Shown here in pieces: positions 1 to 6,910 of a DNA stretch of 11,763 nucleotides. Position numbers and translations under genes: made by a program. Each line of letters starts with the position of its first letter. Position 1 is the first letter of the stretch. The notes beneath the pieces were generated by a model that saw only the letters and a program-made list of their open reading frames with translations, was not told where the DNA came from and searched no databases. The DNA is from an uncultured Clostridia bacterium (GTDB lineage Bacteria; Bacillota; Clostridia; TANB77; CAG-508): the NCBI GenBank assembly GCA_947632745.1, contig CANRQH010000038.1, positions 1 through 11,763 on the forward strand, in the 5' to 3' direction.

Positions 1-42
1 GTTCTAAATATATCTCCAGAAATATTGTTTAAAATGAATTAG
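1..42 (+). CDS. possible 3' end of an upstream gene (partial)
   Basis: Reading frame 1 is open from the window edge to a TAG at 40-42 and encodes 13 residues ending in FKMN. The other two forward frames stop by position 6 and 30. A DNA methyltransferase would be expected just upstream of the two restriction endonucleases, so this could be its C-terminus. The fragment is far too short to identify and may be non-coding. Confidence 0.2.
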   Translation, partial: VLNISPEILFKMN

Positions 43-61
43 TTCATATATAGAGAAAAAT

Positions 62-613
62 ATGAAACAAGTTAAAGTAACATTAAAAGATAAAACAGTT
101 GTTATAGGCGATGAATTTGACATGGAAGATTATAAAAAGTTCAAGCAAATTTTTCGCAAATGGACAAGTATAAATTCTGATTTAAAACAATTCGGTGGAA
201 GAAATTTAAATGTACCAGATGTATTTAGCGAAGCTTTATATTGCATTTTCTTCAATGCAGTTAGAACTAATGGAACAGCACATTCATATGATGCAGTAGA
301 TAAAGTTACAGGTGAGGGAATTCAAATAAAATCTGCATCTGTAAAAACGGATTGTACTTCGTTCGAACCTACTTCAACTTGGGACAAGCTAATATTTGTA
401 GATTTAGCACCATTTGGAGAAGTTGATGGCAATGTATGGTTTTATGAAATTGATTCAACTAATATATATAACATTGTGTTAAATAGTAAAAAAGACGAAA
501 CATTTAGAGACCAACAGCAACAAGGAAGAAGACCTAGACTTTCAATAAAAGATAAAATAATAAATCCGCTAAGATTGAATCCAATAAAAAAGATTAATTT
601 AATGGAGGAATAA
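62..613 (+). CDS. Bsp6I-like type II restriction endonuclease
   Basis: This 183-residue protein resembles the Bsp6I family of type II restriction endonucleases, whose prototype cuts GCNGC. That assignment rests on recognising its overall pattern, not on a search. A PD-(D/E)XK-like core is visible: an acidic residue at D77 in SYDAVD, then IQIKSAS with K90 as the likely catalytic lysine (Q88 or the nearby E85 would fill the acidic position). A conserved-looking TSTWDKLIFVDL strand follows at about residues 104-115. The start at ATG 62 has only a weak upstream GAGAAA, so it may be translated from an upstream methyltransferase message. Its last codons contain the GGAGG that serves the next gene, and the genes are 1 base apart, implying translational coupling. 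One CGC arginine codon is present and CGG is never in frame. The cognate methyltransferase is not in the window. Confidence 0.7.
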   Translation: MKQVKVTLKDKTVVIGDEFDMEDYKKFKQIFRKWTSINSDLKQFGGRNLNVPDVFSEALYCIFFNAVRTNGTAHSYDAVDKVTGEGIQIKSASVKTDCTSFEPTSTWDKLIFVDLAPFGEVDGNVWFYEIDSTNIYNIVLNSKKDETFRDQQQQGRRPRLSIKDKIINPLRLNPIKKINLMEE

Positions 614-614
614 G

Positions 615-1745
615 ATGAATAAAGAAAATAAAAAAATATATAAAGAGGATATAATTGAAAGAGTTTATTTTATTACTAAGATGATTCAAAATCAAAAAGG
701 AACTACTATGTCGGGAGCTTTAACATCAAAGAGTGATTCAATGGGTGGAATATTCGATAGATTTATAAATACTATATCTGATTCACTAGTTTTTGAAAAA
801 ATAATTTTACCAAAGATTAAAACAAACAAAAAAGTAAGTGTAATAAATGATTATTTTTATTACAAACCTACAAAAGCAAACGCTGGAATTGCACCAGATC
901 TTTTTGGACTTAATATTAATGGAAAAGAAATTGCTTTTACTGAATTTTTTAATAAATGGAAAGATGTACCTGGAATGCCACAAATTGAAGTAAAAACATT
1001 TAAGGCAAAAGATCAAATGATAACTTTGAGAGATCAAAAATATAAGGAATATCTAATATTTGTAGATTTGGATTTAAGAATAGATTATTTAGTCCCTTTT
1101 TTAGATTCAAATATATTAAATGATAAATTAGTTTCAAAAATGAAAATGAATAGAGAACTTTTTATTAAAGAAGATAAAAAATCTCAGATAGATGAGGTAA
1201 CTCCAATAAATTATTCATCAGATGAAATAGGCAATATAGAATTACTTTCTATAACAAGTGCTGAGGATTTTAAGAAACAGGCAACACATTGTGGAGGACA
1301 TATTAGTGTGAGAAGAATGAAGAGCATAAATGTTAGGACAAGTAAGATTAAATCAAATTTGTTACATGATAAATTAAGTAAATATGCTGACCAAAGTGAA
1401 CATATAGCAAATTTGCATAAATTTAATAAGGCATGGAGAAAAAAATATGAGATTAATAAAAATGTTGAATTATTAGATTTTTCAGCTGATAATATAGAAA
1501 AAATTGAAATATGCAAATACAATAAGAATGGTATGGTTATAACAGCTTTAGAAGATGGTTGTAGCTTTAATGGTACTCAATTAGAAATAGGAAAACAATA
1601 TACGGTTGAATTTGCAACATTAGATAGAACAAGCAATGATGGAGAAGAATATTTTATGCAAAAGCAGTGTGCAGTATATTTGAATGGGTTAGAAAAGCAA
1701 CTTATAAATCAATTAAAAGATATTGTGGATTCAGTTGATATTTAA
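615..1745 (+). CDS. second PD-(D/E)XK restriction endonuclease
   Basis: This 376-residue protein has a clear PD-(D/E)XK nuclease signature: P94-D95 in IAPDLFGL, then IEVK with E125 and K127, followed by a basic segment and a hydrophobic strand EYLIFVDLDL (about residues 145-154). The C-terminal half (residues 200-376) shows no motif I recognise and may contain the DNA-recognition part. The start ATG sits one base after the stop of the preceding endonuclease, with GGAGG at 603-607 at good distance, so both genes are one coupled unit. It is probably a type II restriction enzyme belonging to the same modification system. It could instead be an accessory nuclease that acts on modified or single-strand-nicked DNA. 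I cannot name the specificity. Confidence 0.65.
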   Translation: MNKENKKIYKEDIIERVYFITKMIQNQKGTTMSGALTSKSDSMGGIFDRFINTISDSLVFEKIILPKIKTNKKVSVINDYFYYKPTKANAGIAPDLFGLNINGKEIAFTEFFNKWKDVPGMPQIEVKTFKAKDQMITLRDQKYKEYLIFVDLDLRIDYLVPFLDSNILNDKLVSKMKMNRELFIKEDKKSQIDEVTPINYSSDEIGNIELLSITSAEDFKKQATHCGGHISVRRMKSINVRTSKIKSNLLHDKLSKYADQSEHIANLHKFNKAWRKKYEINKNVELLDFSADNIEKIEICKYNKNGMVITALEDGCSFNGTQLEIGKQYTVEFATLDRTSNDGEEYFMQKQCAVYLNGLEKQLINQLKDIVDSVDI

Positions 1746-1826
1746 TAATTTATAAGAAATAATTCTATATGTGAGAAAAAGGTTTATAAAATATAAAAAG
1801 TAATACAATAAAATTGGAGAAGAAAA

Positions 1827-2210
1827 ATGTTACAGATAGAAAAAATATTTGAAAAAGTTAAACCGAAAAACCATAGTATAAATGGTTATATAAATAATAA
1901 AATTCGAATAAAAGACAATATTTTTTCGATAAAATCTATATATAAAATAGTAGAACATCTTAAATGGATGAAAGAAAATATGAGCATAAGGTATGTAAAA
2001 ATAATGAAGAAAATAGAAAAGGCAAATTTATTTCCATAACAATGGATGAGGTGGATACATTTTTAAAGTGTTTTGAGTTTGATAATGAAGAAAATAATTA
2101 TATCGAAATGATTCCTAATGAAAAAAGAAAATTTTGAAAATAGATATGAAGAATTAGTAAAAGAAATTAAAAAATTATATAAATATATAGAAGAGTATTT
2201 TTATAAATAG
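1827..2210 (+). pseudogene. frame-broken small hypothetical gene
   Basis: A GGAGAAG site at 1816-1822 precedes ATG 1827. The first frame runs to TAA at 2037-2039, but from about 1964 the coherent protein text continues in another frame (GKFISITMDEVDTFLKCF, ending at a TGA at 2135-2137). It then returns to the first frame through a run of A's at about 2118-2130 and ends at TAG 2208-2210 (last residues YKYIEEYFYK). One base missing near 1965-1985 and one extra A near 2120 would explain this. The reconstructed product is about 127 residues, lysine-rich, with a predicted coiled C-terminus. I do not recognise a family. Neither break is at a CGG codon, so this looks like ordinary decay in accessory DNA, or homopolymer sequencing error. 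Confidence 0.5.
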
Positions 2211-2217
2211 ATATATG

Positions 2218-2248
2218 AAAGGCGAGAATTAACCCGCCTTTAAATTTT
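2218..2248 (+). terminator. hairpin terminator after the decayed gene
   Basis: AAAGGCG (2218-2224) pairs with CGCCTTT (2235-2241) around a 10-base loop, followed by AAATTTT. It ends the restriction/accessory transcription unit. Confidence 0.55.
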
Positions 2249-2271
2249 ACTCTTCAAAACATCATCATTAA

Positions 2272-2348
2272 CTTTAAAGGCTCAAGAAAACGTAAACCGT
2301 CACTCATAACCCAAAAGTCGTAAGTTCGAATATTACCTACGAAACCCA
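2272..2348 (+). pseudogene. degenerate tRNA-Met (CAT anticodon) relic
   Basis: The stretch contains CTCATAACCC (anticodon CAT at 2305-2307), then AGTCGTAAG, the universal TTCGAAT T-loop, ATTACC and a terminal CCCA. This matches the order and spacing of the 3' half of an initiator-type tRNA-Met. The anticodon stem does not pair (CGTCA against CCCAA), the T stem has a mismatch, and no 5' acceptor strand complementary to the 3' end is present. It therefore looks like a dead tRNA or the tRNA-derived end of an integrated element, not a working tRNA. A good terminator follows 12 bases later, as after a real tRNA gene. Confidence 0.5.
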
Positions 2349-2360
2349 AGAAGTAAGAAG

Positions 2361-2391
2361 CACTTGCTAGAATTTAGTAGGTGTTTTTTTT
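2361..2391 (+). terminator. strong rho-independent terminator
   Basis: CACTTGCTA (2361-2369) pairs over 9 positions, two of them G-T wobbles, with TAGTAGGTG (2375-2383) around the loop GAATT. Eight T's follow directly. It probably belonged to the tRNA relic just upstream. Confidence 0.75.
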
Positions 2392-2455
2392 GCTTTTAGG
2401 CAAAACAGTCAAAGCAAAAATTTTCATTATTATACAAATTTTAAAAGAGAAAGTA

Positions 2456-2484
2456 TTCAAATAATCAACATATTGTGATATAAT
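2456..2484 (+). promoter_or_regulatory. sigma-A-type promoter for the gene at 2526
   Basis: TTCAAA (2456-2461) and a perfect TATAAT (2479-2484) are separated by 17 bases. An AGGAGG lies a little downstream, before ATG 2526. Confidence 0.5.
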
Positions 2485-2525
2485 TGTGGCAATAAAAACA
2501 AGTTTAGGAGGAATTGTTTATAAAA

Positions 2526-2833
2526 ATGTATAAAAATAAAGAAATTTCTGATACAGTTAATTTGGGAATAGATGGCTATAATAAAGCAATACATTTACAA
2601 CAAACAAAAGTATACAAATATATTGGAAATATCGTTGTAGTGATTATCTATATGGATTGGGCTTATATTGGGAATCAGCTGAAGTAGCTTTGAGAAGGAT
2701 ACCAAAAGAAGTAGCTGAAGTTTTGAGCCTACATATCTTTTCTGTTAATGACGATGGAGAAGTTAGATATTTTACACCGAGTAAATTTGGAAGAGAATAT
2801 ACAAAAGAAGATTTTTTTAGTAAAAAAATATAA
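2526..2833 (+). pseudogene. small hypothetical gene broken by a -1 frameshift
   Basis: A good promoter and AGGAGG precede ATG 2526. The first frame encodes about 35 sensible residues (starting MYKNKEISDTVNLG). Around 2632-2641 the coherent text moves to another frame, DYLYGLGLYWESAEVALRR, and runs on to TAA at 2831-2833. One missing T in the GTTGTAGT stretch would restore a product of about 102 residues that is soluble and acidic at its C-terminus (REYTKEDFFSKKI). No family is recognised. The break is not at a CGG codon and is in the opposite direction (-1), so it differs from the four recoding sites described elsewhere in the window. Confidence 0.5.
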
Positions 2834-2875
2834 AATCATTATTGAAAAAAATAATAATAAAAAGGAGTTTCAAGA

Positions 2876-3208
2876 GTGGTAAAACGAGAAGAAATAATAA
2901 AACACATAAAAGAATATTATGGAGTAAGTCCAGAATATTTATGGTCAGATACGCCAGAAACTGCAGTATTCAGACATGAAAATACCCATAAATGGTTTGC
3001 AATAATAATGAAGGTAAAAGACGAAGAATATTTTAATGTAAAAACAGAGCCAAGCTATTCAGACTTATTAAGAAATACATATGATTACATAATTCCCGCA
3101 TACCATATGAACAAAGAACATTGGAACACTGTTATTGTAAATAGAAATATAGATAAAAATTTGTTATACGATTTAATAGAACAAAGCTATAAATTAACAA
3201 AAAAATAG
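2876..3208 (+). CDS. YjbR/MmcQ-family protein
   Basis: The 110-residue product matches the MmcQ/YjbR family in length and in its landmarks. These are an N-terminal helix (REEIIKHIKEYYG), EYLWSDTPETAVFRH, a KWFAIIM strand, LNVK-like FNVKTEP (about residues 54-60) and the family's characteristic PAYHMNKEHWNTV (about residues 74-86). The family has a CyaY-like fold and is usually described as putatively DNA-binding; the actual role is unsettled. The start is GTG 2876, with AAAGGAG at 2861-2867, because no ATG is available in frame. It stands alone after a decayed gene and is followed by a new promoter. Confidence 0.85.
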   Translation: MVKREEIIKHIKEYYGVSPEYLWSDTPETAVFRHENTHKWFAIIMKVKDEEYFNVKTEPSYSDLLRNTYDYIIPAYHMNKEHWNTVIVNRNIDKNLLYDLIEQSYKLTKK

Positions 3209-3239
3209 AAAACTCAATAATACTAGATAAAAAAATCAA

Positions 3240-3268
3240 TTGATAAATATTTATAAATATGATATTAT
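3240..3268 (+). promoter_or_regulatory. sigma-A-type promoter, long leader to 3427
   Basis: TTGATA (3240-3245) and TATTAT (3263-3268) are 17 bases apart. The next gene starts about 155 bases later. The leader contains AGCAC/GTGCT flanking a tandem ATATTGCA repeat (about 3291-3306) and a short GCGAA/TTCGC hairpin near 3350-3368. Their function, if any, is not clear. Confidence 0.6.
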
Positions 3269-3426
3269 GCTGTCGAAAAAGCACATTATAATATTGCAAA
3301 TATTGCAGAAGTGCTAGAGTTAATACAATTTAATATCAATTATAAAAATGCGAAAATAAAAAATTCGCGAAATTTGCAAGTCCTATAAAGGAAAAAAATA
3401 TAAAAAAAGAAAGGAATATATTAAAA

Positions 3427-4296
3427 ATGGAAAAAAATATAGTTTTAAAGAAAATTTTAGGAGTTATTGCATTAATTGCAATAGCATTAACATCTATTTT
3501 TGGAGTTTCAAAAGTAACGAGCTCTCCAGAATTTCACAAAAAAACAATACAATCATTAGATGAGAAAAAAATAACAGTTATGGAATTAACAGCAGCTACT
3601 GCTGGAGCATCCACAGCACTTGCTTTAATCCCAAGTGATGCAACAACACCTCTTGCAAATCAAATTGCACGATTAAGTTCATATTTACTTATTGTAATAG
3701 GAGCAATTTTTTTAGAAAAAATATTACTTACTTTAACGGGAGGAGTAACATTTAGTTTCTTAATACCAATAGCCTGCTTACTATTCGGAATTTATTTATT
3801 TGCTAAAAAAGATATATTAAGAAAATTAGCTATAAAATTAGTTTTATTTGGTATAGTGATATTTTTGGTAGTTCCTACTAGTGTGTATGTAAGTAATATA
3901 ATAGAAAATACATATCAATCATCAATTGACCAAACTATTGAAAGTGCACAAAGTTCAGATTTAACAGTTGAAGAAAATGAAAATGAGGAATCAAAAGAAG
4001 AAAACGAAAGTTGGTGGAGCGGAGTGACTTCATCAGTAAAAGAGGGGATATCTAGTATAGGTGATTCTGTATCTGGTATAGTAGAAAAAGGTAAAAAATT
4101 ACTTAGTAACTTTATAGATGCTATTGCAGTATTGTTAATTACTTCATGCGTAATTCCTATTGTTGTATTATTGTTCTTTATATGGATAGTAAAAATGATA
4201 TTTGGCATTAGCATTCCAACTCCTATTTTAAAGAAAGAAAATACAAGTGATAAAATAGAAATTTCTACATCTAAAAAATTAGAAAAAAATAAATAA
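3427..4296 (+). CDS. hypothetical multi-pass membrane protein
   Basis: The 289-residue protein has hydrophobic segments at about residues 8-28, 84-103, 107-126, 132-156 and 228-256. An extracytoplasmic-looking segment with TAATAGASTALALIPSDATT lies at residues 55-74, and an acidic region (VEENENEESKEENE, residues 181-194) precedes a serine-rich amphipathic stretch. Proteins with this layout, including the A/T/S-rich segment ending in IPSDxxTP, are common but uncharacterised in Clostridia. I do not assign an activity. AAAGGA at 3411-3416 precedes ATG 3427. A TATAAT-like box at 4314-4319 suggests that the next gene has its own promoter. CGG trinucleotides occur three times in the gene but never in frame. 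Confidence 0.75.
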   Translation: MEKNIVLKKILGVIALIAIALTSIFGVSKVTSSPEFHKKTIQSLDEKKITVMELTAATAGASTALALIPSDATTPLANQIARLSSYLLIVIGAIFLEKILLTLTGGVTFSFLIPIACLLFGIYLFAKKDILRKLAIKLVLFGIVIFLVVPTSVYVSNIIENTYQSSIDQTIESAQSSDLTVEENENEESKEENESWWSGVTSSVKEGISSIGDSVSGIVEKGKKLLSNFIDAIAVLLITSCVIPIVVLLFFIWIVKMIFGISIPTPILKKENTSDKIEISTSKKLEKNK

Positions 4297-4354
4297 TAAT
4301 ATATTACTAAGAATATAATACATAAGAAAAAACAAAAAGAAAGGACTTGATAAA

Positions 4355-4985
4355 ATGAAAGTAATACTTGTAAATGGAGGTCCACACGAAGATGGGTGCA
4401 CAAACTTAGCATTAGAAGAAATAATAAAAACGTTAAAAGAAGAAAACATAGAAACAGAAAAAATGTGGCTTGGAGTAAAACCAATACGGAGGATGTATAG
4501 GATGTAATCATTGCATAAACACAGACAATAAATGTTTCATGGATGACAAAGTAAATGAATTTATAGAAAAAGCTAAAACAGCTGATGGATTCATCTTCGG
4601 AAGTCCAGTACATTTTGCAGCAGCAACAGGAAATTTAACATCATTTTTAGATAGAGCATTTTATGGCAGAGGAAAAATATTTCAAGGAAAACTTTGTGCT
4701 TCAGTTGTAAGTTGTAGAAGAGGAGGAGCAACAGCAGCATTTGATCAACTAAATAAATATGCATTAATGAGCAACATGTATATAGTAGGAAGCTCATATT
4801 GGAACCAAATTCATGGTAGCAACAAAGAAGAAGCAAAGCAAGATTTAGAAGGTTTACAAACTATGAGAAATTTAGCAAAAAACATGGCATATATGTTAAA
4901 ATGTATAGAAGTAGGAAACATTAAAAATATACAAAAACCACAATATGAAGAAACAATAAGAACTAATTTCATAAGAAAGAGTTGA
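4355..4985 (+). CDS. flavodoxin-fold iron-sulfur-type oxidoreductase, needs +1 shift at 4487
   Basis: The gene opens at ATG 4355, after AAAGGA, with the flavodoxin-fold start MKVILVNGGPHEDGCTN. The zero frame meets CGG at 4487-4489 (codon 45) and a stop at 4505-4507. Skipping the C gives GGA GGA TGT, that is GGCIGCNHC plus NKC at residues 45-60. This is the conserved CxxCxxC...C cluster of the NADPH-dependent FMN reductase/iron-sulfur flavoprotein group. The protein then runs uninterrupted to TGA 4983-4985 (FIFGSPVHFAAATGNLTSFLDR is the FMN-binding loop region). The restored product is about 209 residues, normal for the family, and probably reduces quinones, nitro compounds or metals using FMN. 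The shift falls exactly before the conserved glycines. Alternatives are a true single-base insertion pseudogene or a sequencing error. Confidence 0.75.
4487..4490 (+). other. candidate CGG +1 frameshift site (ATA-C-GGA)
   Basis: Codon 45 in the zero frame is CGG after ATA. Dropping the C gives GGA, the first glycine of the conserved GGCIGC motif. The zero frame ends 6 codons later. Confidence 0.65.
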
Positions 4986-5170
4986 AAATTTACATAAAAT
5001 GTGATAAAATAATGCAAAATCAAAAGGTTTGATTTAGTAGCATAACAATTTTCAAAAAAGTTGTTAAAATCAGTTCGTTATCTATAGGTTGAAAAGATAT
5101 ATACCAATAGATTTCGAAAATCTGATTTGAAACAGCTCATTTAATCGCCAAAAGGCAGGAGGAAAACAAT
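4986..5170 (+). other. hairpin-rich leader upstream of the MYG1-family gene
   Basis: Three inverted repeats lie here: AAATCAAA/TTTGATTT (5017-5035, 3-base loop), AACAATTTT/AAAGTTGTT (5044-5065, one G-T pair) and AGATTT/AAATCT (5109-5123). None is followed by a clear T tract, so they are weak terminator candidates at best. An AGGAGG at 5157-5162 serves ATG 5171. No known riboswitch is recognised. Confidence 0.3.
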
Positions 5171-6073
5171 ATGATTCGGACAACAAAAAATATAGAAAAG
5201 GCAGATGTTATAACGCATTCGGGAACATTTCATGGAGATGATGTTTTGGCAACAGTTATATTAAACAGAGCATTAGGAGATATTACTGTTTACAGAGCAA
5301 TTGAAGTTCCACAAGATGTAGACGAAAATGTCATTGTCTATGACATCGGATTTGGAAAGTTTGATCATCATCAAGAGGGAGAAGACAGAAAACGGGAAAA
5401 TGGTGTTCCATATGCAGCATGTGGCCTAATTTGGAAGGAATTTGGTAAAAAAATTGTGGCAAACACTTTAAACCCAGAGCTAGTGTGGAATATTATTGAC
5501 AAAGAGCTCATACAACCAGTAGACGCAGTAGATAATGGTGTAATGCCAACTGTTATGTATCCTACTCAGCCTATGCATTTCTCAAAAATTATTTCCAAGT
5601 TTAACCCAAGTTGGGAAGGAGTTAAAAGCTATGATGTTGCTTTTGAGAATGCAGTTGTTTTTGCTGGAATTGTATTTGACTATGTTTTGGCAGATGCTAT
5701 ATCAAGGGCGAAGGCGCAAAAAATTGTTGAAAAAGCAATCGAACTCTCTAGGGGACATATTATGGTATTAAGCCAAAATGTTCCTTGGAATGATGTTGTT
5801 CTTTCTTCAACAAATAAAAAGGCGATGGAAATTCAATTTGTCGTTTATCCTTCAAAAAGAGGCGGCTATAATTGGCGTTGCGTTTCGAGTTCAATTGGTG
5901 ACTTTAGACAGAGAAAAAATGTCCCCCTCGAATGGAGAGGACTACATGGCAAAGCACTTCAAAAGGTAACAGGAGTTAAAACAGCAAGATTTTGTCATCC
6001 AAAAGGGTTTATAGGAGGAGCAGAAACCCTAGAAGACGCAATTAAAATGGCAAAAATCGCTGTAGATGCCTAG
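5171..6073 (+). CDS. MYG1-family (DHH-type) exonuclease/phosphoesterase-like protein
   Basis: The 300-residue protein is a full-length member of the MYG1 family. ITHSGTFHGDDV (H16, H21, D23, D24) and FDHHQEG (D65, H66, H67) are the metal-binding DHH-like motifs; RENGVPYAACGLIWKEFG (75-92) and the C-terminal FCHPKGFIGGAETLEDA are also family features. Eukaryotic MYG1 is a 3'-5' RNA exonuclease; bacterial function is not settled. The gene has a strong RBS. Its codon use differs from its neighbours: GCG, TCG, CCC, CTC, GGC and two in-frame CGG arginine codons (codons 3 and 75, the latter at the conserved R of RENG). It ends in a GC-rich terminator. All this suggests recent transfer. A +1 shift at its first CGG would reach a stop within 7 codons, so here CGG must be read as arginine or the gene is silent. 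Confidence 0.9.
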   Translation: MIRTTKNIEKADVITHSGTFHGDDVLATVILNRALGDITVYRAIEVPQDVDENVIVYDIGFGKFDHHQEGEDRKRENGVPYAACGLIWKEFGKKIVANTLNPELVWNIIDKELIQPVDAVDNGVMPTVMYPTQPMHFSKIISKFNPSWEGVKSYDVAFENAVVFAGIVFDYVLADAISRAKAQKIVEKAIELSRGHIMVLSQNVPWNDVVLSSTNKKAMEIQFVVYPSKRGGYNWRCVSSSIGDFRQRKNVPLEWRGLHGKALQKVTGVKTARFCHPKGFIGGAETLEDAIKMAKIAVDA

Positions 6074-6095
6074 AAACAAGATTAAATAAGCTGGA

Positions 6096-6135
6096 AGCCG
6101 GGGAGAAATTTACAATTGTAGATTTCTCCCCGGCT
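6096..6135 (+). terminator. GC-rich hairpin terminator after the MYG1-family gene
   Basis: A perfect 14-base-pair stem (6096-6109 with 6122-6135, core GCCGGGGAG/CTCCCCGGC) encloses a loop that itself contains TACAATTGTA. The following T tract is weak (AAATTGT). Its composition matches the atypical gene before it rather than the AT-rich surroundings. Confidence 0.65.
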
Positions 6136-6157
6136 AAATTGTACATATTAATATATT

Positions 6158-6186
6158 TTCACAAAACAAAAAAATCCACATATAAT
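6158..6186 (+). promoter_or_regulatory. sigma-A-type promoter for the M15 peptidase gene
   Basis: TTCACA (6158-6163) and a perfect TATAAT (6181-6186) have 17-base spacing. The gene's RBS begins about 18 bases later. Confidence 0.65.
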
Positions 6187-6217
6187 ATTTAAGAATAACA
6201 ATATGGGAGGATTTATT

Positions 6218-6898
6218 GTGGCTAAAATAATAGTATTTAATAATGACTTAGACCGAATGGAAACATATACAAGAGCTGAATCAGACCCTATGCCATATAA
6301 TACAAATGGCACATTAAGAGTAAGAGAATTTAGAGGGTCAAGCAAATCGAATATATTATGGACAACTAAAAGAACAATGCAAAGTTGGAATAGTCAAAGA
6401 TATATATTTGGTGCTCCAATACCGGTTGGATTTGCATTCAAAAGACCATATGAAGGCGGTCATGGAAACCAAAGTCAACATTATGCTGGTGTTGCATTTG
6501 ATGTTGGGCAAACATTGTCAAGCGCTAGAAGAAATGCTTTATATAACAGTGCTAGAAATTCTGGGGTTTGGGCATATGTAGAACCACAGTCATTAACACC
6601 AACATGGGTACATTTTGACAAACGTTTTGGCACACCTGCATGTTCTACAGGAGGATTTCCAACATTAAAAAGAGGGAGTATAAGTAATTATGTATTAATT
6701 GCACAAGATGATTTAAACACACTTGGATTTAGAACAGGTGGATTAGATGGAATATTTGGCTTGGCAACACAAGAAGCAGTAACTAATTATCAAAGATCAA
6801 GAGGGCTATTCTCAGACGGAATTGTAGGTTGTAATACATGGAGATCTTTACAAGAAGAAGTAGTTGGAACAGGACCAACAAGTACTACTATTAATTAA
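6218..6898 (+). CDS. M15-type peptidase with C-terminal peptidoglycan-binding domain
   Basis: The catalytic part has the VanY/D-Ala-D-Ala carboxypeptidase-type zinc ligands: SQHYAGVAFD (H88 and D95) and WVHFD (H132). A peptidoglycan-binding type 1 repeat follows at about residues 150-212 (LKRGSISNYV...DLNTLGFRTGGLDGIFG...AVTNYQRSRGL). The protein would trim or cut cell-wall peptides; no signal peptide is visible, so it may act during sporulation or lysis or leave by another route. I place the start at GTG 6218, because the GGGAGG at 6205-6210 is ideally spaced from it; the in-frame ATG at 6203 overlaps that site and lacks its own. The product is 226 residues. It is convergent with the RluA-like gene, and with the frame-shifted RluA end only 12 bases separate the two. 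Confidence 0.85.
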   Translation: MAKIIVFNNDLDRMETYTRAESDPMPYNTNGTLRVREFRGSSKSNILWTTKRTMQSWNSQRYIFGAPIPVGFAFKRPYEGGHGNQSQHYAGVAFDVGQTLSSARRNALYNSARNSGVWAYVEPQSLTPTWVHFDKRFGTPACSTGGFPTLKRGSISNYVLIAQDDLNTLGFRTGGLDGIFGLATQEAVTNYQRSRGLFSDGIVGCNTWRSLQEEVVGTGPTSTTIN

Positions 6899-6910
6899 TA
6901 TAAAATTTAT

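Noticed and set aside
1827..2833. The two broken small genes as further CGG recoding sites
   Set aside because: Neither contains a CGG at the break; one break is -1, the other gene has a -1 and a +1 in or near A runs. Ordinary decay or homopolymer error explains them.
3267..3317. A 16-residue leader peptide before the membrane protein
   Set aside because: Its ATG lies inside the -10 box of the promoter and has no RBS, so it would not be transcribed.
3915..4613. Long minus-strand reading frame opposite the membrane protein
   Set aside because: It is a shadow: no RBS, implausible composition, and it lies across two well-supported plus-strand genes. The other antisense frames are rejected for the same reason.
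4539..4985. Independent short flavodoxin-like gene starting at ATG 4539
   Set aside because: It would lack the FMN-binding N-terminus and the cysteine cluster, both of which are present upstream and joined by a one-base shift.
5171..5194. CGG +1 frameshift also in the MYG1-family gene
   Set aside because: A shift at the CGG at 5177 reaches TAG within 7 codons, while the unshifted frame encodes a complete conserved protein. Here CGG fits arginine.
6203..6898. ATG 6203 as start of the M15 peptidase
   Set aside because: This ATG overlaps the GGGAGG and has no RBS of its own; GTG 6218 is correctly spaced from it.
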